From assembly GCF_003008555.2 (NCBI RefSeq), contig NZ_CP027665.1, positions 2,480,001 to 2,544,000 on the forward strand: DNA of 64,000 nt, given 5' to 3'. The notes under the pieces are model-generated. The model was not told where the DNA came from, made no database searches, and saw only the letters and a program-made list of their open reading frames with translations. The translations under genes and the position numbers were made by a program. Position 1 is the stretch's first letter. Each line of letters starts with the position of its first letter. The stretch is from Pukyongiella litopenaei (lineage in GTDB: Bacteria; Pseudomonadota; Alphaproteobacteria; Rhodobacterales; Rhodobacteraceae). Positions 34,192-43,651 of the stretch are shown one piece after another.

Positions 34192-35790
34192 ATGACCCTT
34201 CGGGACATCGGGACCGCGGTAATTCGCAACGGATGGGCGCGGCTCTGGCCGGGGCCTGCCGCTGCGCTGCGCCGCCGCGCCTCGCCGCTGGTTCGCCGCA
34301 TCGTCGCGGTCAACCTGATCGGGCTGAACGTCATGGTGGCGGGGATGTTCCTGCTCGATACGTCACGCGCAAGCCTGGTGCAGCTCAAGGCCGGTGCCCT
34401 CGCCGCCGATGCGGAACTGATCGCCAGCGCCTATGGCGCGGCGGGCGACCGGGCGGGGGCGATGCTGGCGGCCCTGGACCTGCCGCGGGGGACGGATCTG
34501 CTGGTGCTGTCGGGAACCGGTTCGGTGCTGGGGCGGCGGCATGGCGATCGCGTCGCACCGGTCTCTCCGGCAACGCCGCTCAATGACGTGGCCGCCGCGC
34601 TGTGGCCGGCGCCGGGCGTGACGGGGCCGGATCGGGCAGGGTCGCCGCCTGATGCGATCGACCGGCAACTGCAACCCTATCTGGGGCCGGTTCTGGAGGC
34701 GGGAACACGGGTCGAAACCGGGCTTGACGGCATCGGCGGCAAGGTCATGGCCGCGCTGGCCCCGGTCCGGCTGCCGGACGGGTCGGCGGGTGTCCTGGCG
34801 CTGGCCGGTCCGGCGGGCACCGTCGATGCGGTGTCGCGGCAGGAACGCGAACGCGTGCTGCAGATGTTCGTTGTCGCGCTGCTGGTGTCGGTGGGGCTCA
34901 GCCTGGTGCTGGCCTCGACCATCGCCAACCCGCTGGCCGATCTGGCCGAGGCGGCCGAGGCCGGCCGGAACACCGGTGGCGACCCGCGGCGCAAGGGCCG
35001 GATCCGGCTGCCCGACCTCGGCGCCCGGCGCGACGAGATCGGCCGGCTGAGCCGGGCATTGCGCGACATGGTTTCGGCGCTGTACAACCGGATCGACGGA
35101 AACGAACAATTCGCCGCCGATGTCGCCCACGAGATCAAGAACCCGCTGGCCAGCCTGCAATCCGCCGTCGGTGCCCTGCGCCGGGTCGACCGGCCAGAGC
35201 AGCGGGAGCGGCTGATGGAGGTGATCGAACATGACGTGCGCCGCCTCGACCGGCTGGTGAGCGACATCTCCAACGCCTCGCGGCTGGATGCGGAACTGGT
35301 CCGGGAAGACAAGGCCGAGTTCGATCTGCTCGAGATGCTCGACCGGCTGAACCGGCACCTGGGCCAGGAGGCGCGCGCCGCCGGCATCGATTTCATCACC
35401 GATATGCCGGATGGGCCGATCCCCGTGCATGGCCTCGAGGCCCGGCTCGCGCAGGTCTTTGCCAATCTCATCGCCAACGCGATGTCGTTCTGCGAGCAGG
35501 GCGACGCGATCCGGGTCTGGGTGCGCCGGCGCGGCGACCGGGTTCTGGCGGTGGTCGAGGACACCGGCCCCGGCATCCCGGAGGGCGCGTCGAAGAAAAT
35601 ATTCCGCCGGTTCTATTCGCAGCGGCCCGAGGCGCATTTCGGCAACAATTCCGGCCTCGGGCTGGCGATCTGCAAACAGATCGTCGAAGCGCATGGCGGC
35701 GTCATCTGGGCCGAGAACATCGAACCGACCATGGCCGATATCGCCTCGGACCCGCTGGGCGCGCGGTTCGTGGTCGGATTGCCGGTCTGA
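34192..35790 (+). CDS. chvG: Sensor histidine kinase ChvG
   Basis: 532 residues. Two membrane helices (about 40-60 and 220-245) flank a periplasmic sensor; HAMP follows (VLASTIANPLADLAEAAE), then the phosphoacceptor His in ADVAHEIKNPLASLQSAV and the ATP-binding domain with NLIANAMSFCEQG, VEDTGPGIPEG and FGNNSGLGLAICKQIVEAHGG. It phosphorylates ChvI and lies 15 nt downstream of it. Size and architecture are normal for ChvG (ExoS-like). Confidence 0.93.
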   Translation: MTLRDIGTAVIRNGWARLWPGPAAALRRRASPLVRRIVAVNLIGLNVMVAGMFLLDTSRASLVQLKAGALAADAELIASAYGAAGDRAGAMLAALDLPRGTDLLVLSGTGSVLGRRHGDRVAPVSPATPLNDVAAALWPAPGVTGPDRAGSPPDAIDRQLQPYLGPVLEAGTRVETGLDGIGGKVMAALAPVRLPDGSAGVLALAGPAGTVDAVSRQERERVLQMFVVALLVSVGLSLVLASTIANPLADLAEAAEAGRNTGGDPRRKGRIRLPDLGARRDEIGRLSRALRDMVSALYNRIDGNEQFAADVAHEIKNPLASLQSAVGALRRVDRPEQRERLMEVIEHDVRRLDRLVSDISNASRLDAELVREDKAEFDLLEMLDRLNRHLGQEARAAGIDFITDMPDGPIPVHGLEARLAQVFANLIANAMSFCEQGDAIRVWVRRRGDRVLAVVEDTGPGIPEGASKKIFRRFYSQRPEAHFGNNSGLGLAICKQIVEAHGGVIWAENIEPTMADIASDPLGARFVVGLPV

Positions 35791-35793
35791 CCG

Positions 35794-36234
35794 GTGGCAG
35801 AGCCCGTCGAACCGCTGATGGTGCATGCCAGCTGCGTTGCCGTGGGTGCCCGCGCGGTGCTGATCCGGGGTGGATCGGGCAGCGGGAAATCGGCGCTCGC
35901 GCTCGCGATGATGGGGCTCGGGGCGGCGCTGGTGGCCGATGACCGGGTCTGGCTGACCCGCGACGCCGGACAGGTGATCGCCACGGCGCCGCAGGCGACC
36001 GCGGGGCTGATCGAGGCGCGCGGCGTGGGCATCCTGCGGGCCGATGCGCTGGGCTCGGCGCCGGTGGTGCTGGTGGCCGACCTGGAGCGAACCGAAACCG
36101 ACCGGCTGCCGCATCCGCGCACCACTGTCCTGCTCGGTTGCAGACTGCCCTTGCTTTTCCGGGTGGATGGCCCACATTTCGCGCCGGCACTGGTGCAGTA
36201 TCTCAAGGCGGGGCGGTGGGATGATGACCGATAG
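35794..36234 (+). CDS. hprK: HPr kinase/phosphorylase, short alphaproteobacterial form
   Basis: 146 residues from GTG 35794, corresponding only to the C-terminal kinase domain of firmicute HprK. Walker [20 protein letters not shown], the acidic pair [10 protein letters not shown] and [10 protein letters not shown] are present. It should phosphorylate Ser46 of HPr, whose gene lies three genes downstream. It starts 3 nt after chvG and its end overlaps rapZ. The lost N-terminal domain is usual for alphaproteobacteria. Confidence 0.92.
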   Translation: MAEPVEPLMVHASCVAVGARAVLIRGGSGSGKSALALAMMGLGAALVADDRVWLTRDAGQVIATAPQATAGLIEARGVGILRADALGSAPVVLVADLERTETDRLPHPRTTVLLGCRLPLLFRVDGPHFAPALVQYLKAGRWDDDR

Positions 36235-37135
36235 CATTGGCGGCAGGCAGGCGCAGGTGATCCTGGTGACAGGCCCGTCGGGGGCGGGGCGGTCCACCGC
36301 GATCAATGTGCTCGAGGATCTGCAGTTTGAAACCATCGACAACCTGCCGCTGAACCTGCTGCCCCGGCTGCTGGACGGGCCGGCGCCGAACCGGCCGCTG
36401 GCGCTGGGCATCGACACGCGCAACCGCGATTTCTCGACCGCGGGCCTGCTGGACATGATCGACCGGCTTTCGCGGCGGCCCGGCACCGAGCTCACGGTGC
36501 TCTACATCGACTGCCGCGAGGACGTGTTGCTGCGCCGGTTCTCTGAGACGCGCCGGCGGCATCCGATGGCGCCGGCGGAATCTCCCGGCATCGGGATCGC
36601 GCGCGAACTGAGCCTGCTGTCGGACATTCGCGGCCGTGCCGATATCCTGGTGGATACCTCCGATCTGAACGTGCACCAGCTGCGCGCCGAGATCGAACGC
36701 TGGCTGGCGCCCGCATCCGGCCCGGCGCTGGCGGTGACGGTGCAGTCCTTTTCCTACAAGCGGGGCCTGCCGCGCGGTATCGACATGGTGTTCGACTGCC
36801 GGTTCCTCGCCAATCCCTACTGGCAGCCCGACCTGCGCGATCTCGACGGGCGGGACGCGGCGGTGGCGGCGCATGTGCGCGCCGATGCGCGGTTCGCGCC
36901 GTTCTTCGAGCGGGTCCTGGACCTGACGCAGCTGCTGTTGCCCGCCTATCGCGAAGAGGGCAAGGCCCATCTGTCGATCGGCTTTGGATGCACCGGCGGC
37001 CAGCACCGTTCGGTCGCGCTGGCCGAGGCGCTGGCAATGGCCCTTGCAGAGCAAGGTCAGCAGGTGTCAATTAGGCATCGGGAGCTCGAAGAACGGCTGC
37101 AGGGCGGACGTGTGGCGGATAAGAGGCCGGATTGA
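36224..37135 (+). CDS. rapZ: RNase adapter protein RapZ
   Basis: 303 residues. N-terminal P-loop [20 protein letters not shown], with Arg in place of the usual Walker Lys; then [33 protein letters not shown] and the C-terminal signature [24 protein letters not shown] and [13 protein letters not shown]. In enterobacteria RapZ guides RNase E to the GlmZ small RNA; the alphaproteobacterial role is less clear. Either ATG 36221 or 36224 may be the start. It overlaps hprK, and its stop overlaps the EIIA start. Confidence 0.92.
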   Translation: MTDSIGGRQAQVILVTGPSGAGRSTAINVLEDLQFETIDNLPLNLLPRLLDGPAPNRPLALGIDTRNRDFSTAGLLDMIDRLSRRPGTELTVLYIDCREDVLLRRFSETRRRHPMAPAESPGIGIARELSLLSDIRGRADILVDTSDLNVHQLRAEIERWLAPASGPALAVTVQSFSYKRGLPRGIDMVFDCRFLANPYWQPDLRDLDGRDAAVAAHVRADARFAPFFERVLDLTQLLLPAYREEGKAHLSIGFGCTGGQHRSVALAEALAMALAEQGQQVSIRHRELEERLQGGRVADKRPD

Positions 37136-37524
37136 TTGGAATCGTTGTCGTAATGCATGGCGGGCTGGCGCGTGAATTTCGCGCCACGGCGCTGCATGTG
37201 CTGGGTGAGCAGCCGGGTATCGCGGCGGTCCGGATCGGGACCGACGACGACCGCGGCGCCAAACAGGCCGAGATCTGCGCGGCCGCGGACGCGGTCGACA
37301 CCGGCGACGGTGTCGTGGTGGTGACCGACCTCTATGGCGGCTCGCCGTCGAACCTCAGCATGAATGCCTGCGCGGGCGAACAGCGCCGGATGCTGTTCGG
37401 TGCCAACGTCCCGGCGCTGCTGGAACTGGTGCACAACCGGCACAGGCCGGTCGACGAGGCGCTGCACCGCGCGGTCGAAAAGGGCCGGCTCTATCTCGGC
37501 TCCCGTATCATTCGGCCGGTCTGA
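37132..37524 (+). CDS. PTS EIIA component, mannose family
   Basis: 130 residues starting at TTG 37132, overlapping the rapZ stop. The phosphoacceptor His9 sits in [15 protein letters not shown] and [17 protein letters not shown] is the second family block. No IIB, IIC or IID genes adjoin it, so it is likely a regulatory EIIA that receives phosphate from HPr (37540) rather than a sugar importer, as known for the incomplete PTS of alphaproteobacteria. Confidence 0.92.
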   Translation: MIGIVVVMHGGLAREFRATALHVLGEQPGIAAVRIGTDDDRGAKQAEICAAADAVDTGDGVVVVTDLYGGSPSNLSMNACAGEQRRMLFGANVPALLELVHNRHRPVDEALHRAVEKGRLYLGSRIIRPV

Positions 37525-37539
37525 GGGGCGGAACCATCC

Positions 37540-37809
37540 ATGGCTGAACGCAGCATGAAGATCGTGAACGAAAAGGGGCTGCACGCCCGCGCCTCGGCCA
37601 AGCTGGTCGAACTTGTGTCCGGCTTCGACGCCCAGGCCGAGGTCTCGCGCGACGGAATGTCCGCCTCGGGCGACAGCATCATGGGTCTTTTAATGTTGGC
37701 AGCATCGAAGGGAACGACTATTGACGTGCGGACGTCCGGACCGGATGCTGAACCATTGGCGGATGCCTTGGAGGCGCTGGTCGCGGACAGGTTCGGCGAG
37801 GGCTTCTGA
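37540..37809 (+). CDS. ptsH: Phosphocarrier protein HPr
   Basis: 89 residues. His15 in NEKGLHARASAKLVELV is the EI-dependent phosphorylation site, and Ser46 in SASGDSIMGLLMLAAS is the HprK target; both regulatory residues are intact. Together with the short HprK, RapZ and EIIA upstream it forms the alphaproteobacterial nitrogen-type or regulatory PTS. EI (ptsP) is not in the window. Confidence 0.95.
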   Translation: MAERSMKIVNEKGLHARASAKLVELVSGFDAQAEVSRDGMSASGDSIMGLLMLAASKGTTIDVRTSGPDAEPLADALEALVADRFGEGF

Positions 37810-37824
37810 ACGCCCGCGCCAGGC

Positions 37825-38742
37825 GTGAGGAACGGAAACGGACTTTTGGCGGATACCGCACGGGAACAGAGCACTGGGCTGGGAAAACAGCCCGCGGCAT
37901 CGACGGGCGAGATCTATGATCGCCGCACCCTTACCTATGCCAATTCATTCGACGATCCCTGGACCGCCCGGGCGATCAAGACGATCGAATGGCTCACCGG
38001 CAAGCTGACGATCCTGCGCATGGTCAGCGCCTTCGAAAAGAAGAACGCGGATTACCGCGGCCAGAAATTCTGGCGCGGCGCGCTCGACGTGATGGGCATC
38101 GACCTGGTGACCCCGCCGGATCAGCTGGCCAATATCCCCACGGACGGCCCCGTGGTGGTGGTGGCCAACCACCCGCATGGCATGGTCGACGGGATGATCT
38201 TCGCGGATCTGATCGGCCGCGTGCGGGACGACTACCGCATCCTGACCCGCACCGTGCTGACCGGCCTCGACGAGGCGGCGACCTCGTTCATGATCCCGGT
38301 GCCGTTCCCGCATGACCCGGATGCGCAGCGCAAGATGGTCGAGATGCGCGCCAACGCGATGTCGCATCTCAAGCAGGGCGGCGTGGTGGCGCTGTTTCCC
38401 TCGGGCGTGGTGATGTCGTCGGACAGCTGGTTCGGGCCGCCGGTCGAACGCGACTGGAACGTGTTCACCGCGCAGCTGATCCGCCGGTCCGGCGCGCGGG
38501 TGGTGCCGATCTTCTTTCCCGGACGCAATTCGCGCGCCTACCAGATCGCCTGCCAGCTTTCCCCGGTCCTGCGCCAGGGGCTGCTGCTGCATGAAATCGT
38601 GCGGTCGTGCAACAAGCCGCAGGCGCCGGTGATCGGTCAGCCGCTGACCGACGAACAGATGAAACCGCTGCAGACCGATCCGCGCGGGTTCATGGCCTGG
38701 CTGCGCGAACACACGCTCGCGCTGGGCAAACCCGCCGCCTGA
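37825..38742 (+). CDS. PlsC-type lysophospholipid acyltransferase
   Basis: 305 residues from GTG 37825 (298 from TTG 37846, which has GGAACGGAAACGG upstream and may be the true start). The acyltransferase motif appears as VVVVANHPHGMVDGMIF (H-x4-D) with VALFPSGVVMSSDSW as the second block, and a hydrophobic but not clearly membrane-spanning body. Likely acylates a lysophospholipid or related acceptor; donor and acceptor unknown. It lies 15 nt downstream of ptsH and may be cotranscribed. Confidence 0.85.
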   Translation: MRNGNGLLADTAREQSTGLGKQPAASTGEIYDRRTLTYANSFDDPWTARAIKTIEWLTGKLTILRMVSAFEKKNADYRGQKFWRGALDVMGIDLVTPPDQLANIPTDGPVVVVANHPHGMVDGMIFADLIGRVRDDYRILTRTVLTGLDEAATSFMIPVPFPHDPDAQRKMVEMRANAMSHLKQGGVVALFPSGVVMSSDSWFGPPVERDWNVFTAQLIRRSGARVVPIFFPGRNSRAYQIACQLSPVLRQGLLLHEIVRSCNKPQAPVIGQPLTDEQMKPLQTDPRGFMAWLREHTLALGKPAA

Positions 38743-38758
38743 GCCCTCCGCGGCCCCG

Positions 38759-38782
38759 CCTTCCTCTTGCCGGAAATATCCC
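38759..38782 (+). repeat. Copy 2 of the dispersed intergenic repeat
   Basis: Same 24-nt block as at 26514-26537 (CCTTCCTCTTGC, variable dinucleotide, GAAATATCCC), here 17 nt after the acyltransferase stop and followed directly by GC-rich hairpins. Confidence 0.6.
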
Positions 38783-38791
38783 GGGGGTGAA

Positions 38792-38828
38792 TTGGCCCGG
38801 CACGGGCCAAGAGGGGGCTGGCCCCCTC
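38792..38828. terminator. Double hairpin between convergent genes
   Basis: Two adjacent perfect stems: TTGGCCCG/CGGGCCAA with a 3-nt loop (38792-38810) and GAGGGGGC/GCCCCCTC with a 2-nt loop (38811-38828). They sit between the acyltransferase (+) and the hbd gene (-), so they probably terminate both transcripts even though no strong U-tract follows. Confidence 0.5.
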
Positions 38829-38878
38829 ACGCCGTTCCGCGCCGCGTCCGTCGCCGGGGTCGTCGTCAGGGCCGCCGC

Positions 38879-39754
38879 TCAGCGCGTCGGCACCGGTTCG
38901 TCGCCGCGATAGTCGTAGAACCCGCGCCCGGTCTTGCGGCCGAGCCAGCCGGCCTCGACATATTTCGTCAGCAACGGGCAGGGCCGGTACTTGGTATCCG
39001 CCAGCCCGTCATGCAGAACGTTCATGATCGCCAGGCAGGTGTCCAGCCCGATGAAATCGGCCAGTTCCAGCGGTCCCATCGGATGGTTGGCGCCCAGCTT
39101 CATCGACTGGTCGATCGACTTCACGTTGCCGACGCCTTCATAGAGCGTATAGACCGCCTCGTTGATCATCGGCATCAGGATGCGGTTGACGATGAAACCG
39201 GGGAAATCCTCGGCCGATGCGGCGGTCTTGCCCAGCCGTTCCACCACGCCGAGACAGGCGCGGTAGGTTTCTTCATCGGTGGCGATGCCCCGGATCAGCT
39301 CGACCAGCTGCATCACCGGCACCGGGTTCATGAAATGGAACCCCATGAAGCGCTCGGGCCGGTCGGTGCGGCTGGCCAGCCGGGTGATCGAGATCGACGA
39401 CGTGTTCGAGGTCAGGATGGTGTGGGGCCGCAGATGCGGCTGCAGATCCTCGAAAATCGCCTGCTTGACGCTTTCGCGTTCGGTCGCGGCCTCGATCACC
39501 AGGTCGGTGGCACCGAGATCGGTCAGTTTCAGCGTCGACCCGATACGCCCCAGTGCATCCTCCATGTCGGCCTCGGGCACCAGGCCGCGGCCGACCTGCC
39601 GGGCCAGGTTGCGGCGAATGGTTTCCAGCGCCTGGTCCAGCGCCTGCTGGTTGATGTCGGTCAACAGCACCTCATAGCCGGCCAGGGCCATCACATGGGC
39701 GATGCCGTTGCCCATCTGCCCCGCCCCGATCACGCCGATCTTTTCAATGGTCAT
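38879..39754 (-). CDS. hbd: 3-hydroxybutyryl-CoA dehydrogenase
   Basis: 291 residues. NAD-binding IGVIGAGQMGNGIAHVMA, substrate region TSNTSSISITRLA, FMGFHFMNPVPVMQLVE with the active-site His, DFPGFIVNRILMPMINEA and PMGPLELADFIGLDTC identify a single-domain 3-hydroxyacyl-CoA dehydrogenase. It oxidises 3-hydroxybutyryl-CoA to acetoacetyl-CoA or the reverse, feeding polyhydroxybutyrate, butyrate or ethylmalonyl-CoA metabolism. The start at 39754 (MTIEKIGVIG) is standard. The etfBA pair lies beyond the next gene; this hbd/etf neighbourhood is conserved. Confidence 0.94.
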   Translation of the reverse strand: MTIEKIGVIGAGQMGNGIAHVMALAGYEVLLTDINQQALDQALETIRRNLARQVGRGLVPEADMEDALGRIGSTLKLTDLGATDLVIEAATERESVKQAIFEDLQPHLRPHTILTSNTSSISITRLASRTDRPERFMGFHFMNPVPVMQLVELIRGIATDEETYRACLGVVERLGKTAASAEDFPGFIVNRILMPMINEAVYTLYEGVGNVKSIDQSMKLGANHPMGPLELADFIGLDTCLAIMNVLHDGLADTKYRPCPLLTKYVEAGWLGRKTGRGFYDYRGDEPVPTR

Positions 39755-39925
39755 GGTCCCGCCTTCCGCGCTGCGTTCCGCCTTGATCGTGCCGACCATA
39801 CCGGCCCGGATCGGGGCCGCCAAGAGGCCCGGACGGCGCAATTTTGTCGCAAATTCCACCATTAGCCGAATCGCAACGGTTCCCGGTCCAGCCTGATCGC
39901 GGGTGAGAACATTGGTGGGCTGGAA

Positions 39926-40720
39926 ATGGGCTTCGAGGAAAGGGGCGCAACCGCGTCCGACGACCCCCCGTGCCATTACGGGGTATCAAAACTGCACTGC
40001 CGCGGGCCGCGCCGCGATCTGGATCGGCCCTACCTGGCCTTTCTGGGCGGCAGCGAAACCTATGGCCGTTTCGTGGCGCAGCCCTTCGTGACGCTGCTCG
40101 AACGCGCATCGGGCCGGGATTGCGTCAATCTGGGCTGCCTGCATGCGGGGCTCGATGCGATCGGCCGCGACGGCGACCTGCTGGCGGTGGCCCGTGGTGC
40201 CGAGCGCCGGGTGTTGCAGGTGCCGGGGCTGGCGGGGCTTTCGAACCGGTTCTATCGCGTGCATCCCCGCCGCAACGACCGGTTCCTGCAGCCGACGCAG
40301 GCATTGACCGATCTCTATCCCGAGGTCGATTTTACCGAGTTCAATTATTGCAACCACGCGCTGGAGTGCCTGTACCGGCTGTCGCCGCAACGTTTTGCGC
40401 AGATACGCGGCGACCTGGCGCACAGCTGGGACCTGCGCATTCGCGCGCTGCTGCATGACCTGGGGGGCGATACGCTGCTGATGTGGCTGCGGCCGACGCC
40501 GGGTCAGGGCGACCCGGTGGCGGTGACCGCCGACATGGTCGATGCGCTGCGCCCGCTGGCATCCGGTGTCGTCGAGATCGCGGTCACCGCTGCGGGCCCG
40601 GCGGGCGAACTGGAACAGATGAGCTTCGCCCCGATGCAGGCGCCGGTCGCCGCGCGGATGATCGGCCCGGCCACGCATCGCCGCATCGCCGCGCAGCTGC
40701 TCGAGGTGCTGGCCCGGTAG
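39926..40720 (+). CDS. Conserved hypothetical protein, DUF6473-like
   Basis: 264 residues, soluble, no signal. The N-terminal stretch CHYGVSKLHCRGPRRDL and PYLAFLGGSETYGRFVAQPF match what I recall as the DUF6473 family of Rhodobacterales; some relatives look like GDSL or sulfotransferase-type folds, but no catalytic motif is certain. It lies on the opposite strand between hbd and etfA and ends just before the etfA terminator. Function unknown. Confidence 0.75.
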   Translation: MGFEERGATASDDPPCHYGVSKLHCRGPRRDLDRPYLAFLGGSETYGRFVAQPFVTLLERASGRDCVNLGCLHAGLDAIGRDGDLLAVARGAERRVLQVPGLAGLSNRFYRVHPRRNDRFLQPTQALTDLYPEVDFTEFNYCNHALECLYRLSPQRFAQIRGDLAHSWDLRIRALLHDLGGDTLLMWLRPTPGQGDPVAVTADMVDALRPLASGVVEIAVTAAGPAGELEQMSFAPMQAPVAARMIGPATHRRIAAQLLEVLAR

Positions 40721-40742
40721 GGCGGGTGGATCAGGCCAAAAC

Positions 40743-40772
40743 AAAAAAAGGCCCGCCGTTGCGGCGGGCCTT
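40743..40772 (-). terminator. Intrinsic terminator of etfBA
   Basis: An 11-bp perfect stem (AAGGCCCGCCG with CGGCGGGCCTT, 3-nt loop) lies 27 nt past the etfA stop; on the minus strand it is followed by seven Ts, then GTTTT, a strong U-tract. The stem could also stop the converging DUF6473 transcript. Confidence 0.9.
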
Positions 40773-40798
40773 GCTTCGGTTCGTTCGTCAGCGGTTTC

Positions 40799-41728
40799 TC
40801 AGCCGAGTTTCTCGGTCAGCTCCGGCAGGGCCTGGAAAAGGTCCGCCACGAGGCCGTAATCGGCGACCTGGAAGATCGGCGCCTCTTCGTCCTTGTTGAT
40901 GGCGACGATGATCTTGCTGTCCTTCATGCCGGCGAGATGCTGGATCGCGCCCGAGATGCCCACGGCGATGTAGAGGTCGGGGGCGACCACCTTGCCGGTC
41001 TGGCCCACCTGCCAATCGTTCGGCGCATAGCCCGAATCGACCGCGGCCCGCGACGCGCCCACGGCGGCACCCAGCTTGTCGGCCAGTTTCTCGATCAGCG
41101 CGAAATCCTCTTCCGAGCCCACGCCGCGGCCACCCGAGACCACGATCCCGGCGCTGGTCAGCTCGGGGCGGTCGGATTCGGCCACCTTGTCCTCGACCCA
41201 TTCCGACAGGCCCGGATCGGCGGCGGCCGACACGGTCTCGACCGGGGCGGCGGCCTGTTCACCGGCCGCGTCGAAGGTCGAGGTGCGGATCGTGACCACC
41301 TTCTTGGCGTCGGTGGATTTCACCGTCTGCACCGCGTTGCCCGCATAGATCGGACGTTCGAACGTGTCGGCATCGACCACGCCCGAGGCATCCGAGATCA
41401 CCATCACGTCCAGCAGCGCGGCCACCCGCGGCATCACGTTCTTGGCGTCGGTGGTGGCGGGCGCCACGATATGGTCGTAGTCCCCGGCCAGCCCCGCGAT
41501 CAGCGCGGCGGTCGATTCCGCCAGCCGGTGCCCCAGCGAGGCATCCTCGGCGACCAGAACCCGGGACACGCCGTCGATCTTCGCGGCGGCGTCGCCCGCG
41601 GCGGCGGCATGGGCGCCGGCGCAGAGCGCGGTCACGTCACCCAGTTGTTTCGCGGCGGTGACCGCCTTGGCGGTCGCGTCCAGGGACAGCTCGCCATTGC
41701 TCACCTCGGCAAGAAGAAGAACAGCCAT
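40799..41728 (-). CDS. etfA: Electron transfer flavoprotein subunit alpha
   Basis: 309 residues. The FAD-binding C-terminal domain is clear: [61 protein letters not shown] and [24 protein letters not shown] collects electrons from acyl-CoA dehydrogenases, such as the methylsuccinyl-CoA dehydrogenase at 28.0 kb, and passes them to ETF-quinone oxidoreductase. Its ATG shares one base with the etfB stop. Confidence 0.97.
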   Translation of the reverse strand: MAVLLLAEVSNGELSLDATAKAVTAAKQLGDVTALCAGAHAAAAGDAAAKIDGVSRVLVAEDASLGHRLAESTAALIAGLAGDYDHIVAPATTDAKNVMPRVAALLDVMVISDASGVVDADTFERPIYAGNAVQTVKSTDAKKVVTIRTSTFDAAGEQAAAPVETVSAAADPGLSEWVEDKVAESDRPELTSAGIVVSGGRGVGSEEDFALIEKLADKLGAAVGASRAAVDSGYAPNDWQVGQTGKVVAPDLYIAVGISGAIQHLAGMKDSKIIVAINKDEEAPIFQVADYGLVADLFQALPELTEKLG

Positions 41729-42486
41729 TATACAGCCCCCGCTTCCTTGAGTTTCTCCACCAGCTCGTCGACCGAGCCAACCATGATCCCGGCGGCGCGT
41801 TCCGCCGGTTCCTCGGTTTTCACCACCTGAAGGCGCGGGGTGACATCGACGCCGTAATCGGCGGCGGTCTTCTCGTCCAGCGGCTTCTTCTTGGCCTTCA
41901 TGATGTTGGGCAGCGACGCGTAGCGCGGCTCGTTCAGGCGCAGGTCGACGGTGACGATGGCCGGCATCTTCACCTTGATCGTCTGCAGCCCGCCATCAAC
42001 CTCGCGGGTGACCAGCGCGTGATCGCCGTCGATGCCAACCTCGGAGGCGAAGGTGGCCTGCGACCAGCCCAGCAGCGCCGACAGCATCTGCCCGGTGGCG
42101 TTCATGTCGTTGTCGATCGCCTGCTTGCCTGCCAGCACCAGCCCCGGCTGTTCCTCGTCGATCACCGCCTTGAGGATCTTGGCCACCGCCAGCGGTTCGA
42201 TGTCGGTATGCACGTCGTCGGCCGCGACGACCAGGATGGCGCGGTCGGCGCCCATCGCCAGCGCGGTCCGCAGCGTTTCCTGCGCCTGCTTGACGCCGAT
42301 CGAGACCGCCACGATTTCGCTCGCGACACCCTTTTCCTTCAGGCGGATCGCCTCTTCGACGGCAATCTCGTCAAACGGGTTCATCGACATCTTCACATTC
42401 GCAAGATCGACGCCGCTCCCGTCCGCCTTGACGCGAACCTTCACGTTATAGTCAATCACGCGCTTCACAGGCACTAGCACCTTCAT
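41728..42486 (-). CDS. etfB: Electron transfer flavoprotein subunit beta
   Basis: 252 residues. Starts [72 protein letters not shown] (AMP-binding) and [27 protein letters not shown] are standard for the beta subunit. It is the first gene of the etfBA operon, terminated by the hairpin at 40743-40772. Confidence 0.97.
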   Translation of the reverse strand: MKVLVPVKRVIDYNVKVRVKADGSGVDLANVKMSMNPFDEIAVEEAIRLKEKGVASEIVAVSIGVKQAQETLRTALAMGADRAILVVAADDVHTDIEPLAVAKILKAVIDEEQPGLVLAGKQAIDNDMNATGQMLSALLGWSQATFASEVGIDGDHALVTREVDGGLQTIKVKMPAIVTVDLRLNEPRYASLPNIMKAKKKPLDEKTAADYGVDVTPRLQVVKTEEPAERAAGIMVGSVDELVEKLKEAGAV

Positions 42487-42800
42487 CGGCGGATCTCCTC
42501 GTTGACCGGGCCGGCTGGCGACTCGGAGTTACTCAATGGCCCGTAGATAGCGCCGCGATTCAGCGGAAAACAGCGAAAAAGTTCGTGTTAGCGCCATCTG
42601 ACGTAGTGTTTCGGAAGGTCGCGGGGCAGGGGATCCGGGGGATCGCCGAATGTCGGGCGGTTTCGCGGTGCGGCGCTGGGGCGGCGCCCGCGCCAGGGGG
42701 CGGTGTTCGAGCGCTCTCCGGACGATCCCCGGACCGGCCCCGAGCGCATGGCCCATGAGCTATGGCGCCGGTGGAGCCCGCCGACGCCCGCTGAGCCGGA
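42487..42800. other. Intergenic region upstream of etfB
   Basis: 314 nt between the etfB start and the end of the adenosyltransferase gene. The part next to etfB (about 42560-42605) has a modest AT-rich patch (GGAAAACAGCGAAAAAG) that could carry the etfBA promoter; the rest is GC-rich with short frames in all six readings and no conserved protein that I can recognise. Confidence 0.4.
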
Positions 42801-43373
42801 TCAGCGGTTCGCGCCGGGCACCCACAGCACATCGCCGGCACCACCGTCATTGGCGGCGCGGGCGGCGACGAAGAACCAGTCGCTGAGACGGTTGAGATAT
42901 TTCACCGCAATCGGGTTGACCGGCTCGGCCGCGGCCAGTTCCACCGCCAGCCGTTCGGCCCGCCGCGCGACCGTGCGGCAGACATGCAGATGGGCCGCCA
43001 GCGCGCTGCCGCCGGGCAGGACGAAACTGCGCAGTGGCGACAGCCCCGCGTTCATTGCGTCGATTTCGGTTTCCAGCCGGTCGACCTGGGATTGCACCAT
43101 GCGCAGCGGCGGGTATTCGGCCTCGGCGTCGCGATCCATGTCGGGGCGGCAGAGATCGGCACCGAGGTCGAACAGGTCGTTCTGGATCCGCGCCAGCGCC
43201 GCGTCGGTGTCCTCCGGAGCCTGCAGCCGCGCCACGCCGACAAAGGCGTTCAGCTCGTCAGAGGTGCCATAGGCCGACACGCGGGCCGCGTTCTTGGCCA
43301 CCCGGTCGCCATTGCCCAGGGCGGTGTCGCCGGCATCGCCGCCGCGGGTGTAGATCTTGTTCAGCACGACCAT
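42801..43373 (-). CDS. Cob(I)alamin adenosyltransferase, PduO type
   Basis: 190 residues. Forms adenosylcobalamin from cob(I)alamin and ATP. The PduO signature is complete: LNKIYTRGGDAGDTALGNG, SAYGTSDELNAFVGVARL, NDLFDLGADLCRP, FVLPGGSALAAHLHVCRTVARRAER and PIAVKYLNRLSDWFFVAAR. Adenosylcobalamin is the cofactor of methylmalonyl- and ethylmalonyl-CoA mutases, fitting the nearby hbd, etf and mcd genes. It is 3 nt downstream of the HIG1-type gene and cotranscribed with it. Confidence 0.95.
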   Translation of the reverse strand: MVVLNKIYTRGGDAGDTALGNGDRVAKNAARVSAYGTSDELNAFVGVARLQAPEDTDAALARIQNDLFDLGADLCRPDMDRDAEAEYPPLRMVQSQVDRLETEIDAMNAGLSPLRSFVLPGGSALAAHLHVCRTVARRAERLAVELAAAEPVNPIAVKYLNRLSDWFFVAARAANDGGAGDVLWVPGANR

Positions 43374-43376
43374 CGG

Positions 43377-43583
43377 TTACTGGCCTCCCTGGCCGCGCAG
43401 CCAGACGAACAGCAGGATCAGCAGCACCGCCACCGCCTGCGCGGCAATGCGCAGCCGCATCAGCTTGTTGCCGTATTTGCGGTTGAATTCGCCACCCTTG
43501 GCAAAGCCGCCGATGCCGATCATCAGCACCACGACCACGGCCAGTGCGGCCACCAGGGCCAGTATGAACAGGGGATCGCCCAT
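43377..43583 (-). CDS. Small twin-helix membrane protein (HIG1-like)
   Basis: 68 residues with two transmembrane helices (about 3-24 and 45-63) linked by GFAKGGEFNRKYGNKLMRLR. This is the HIG1/RCF1-type hypoxia-induced fold common in alphaproteobacteria as a twin transmembrane small protein; mitochondrial relatives associate with cytochrome oxidase. The start MGDPLFIL at 43583 is preferred over 43598. Probably cotranscribed with the adenosyltransferase. Confidence 0.85.
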   Translation of the reverse strand: MGDPLFILALVAALAVVVVLMIGIGGFAKGGEFNRKYGNKLMRLRIAAQAVAVLLILLFVWLRGQGGQ

Positions 43584-43651
43584 GGATGTCCTCGCCACGT
43601 CAGTTGCCGCGCCGGTCTAGCGTGAACGGGCGGGAAAGGCGATTCGGTTTT

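Noticed and set aside
38879-39976. A longer hbd start at 39976
   Set aside because: The sequence before the standard MTIEKIGVIG start has no motif and overlaps the start of the divergent gene at 39926.
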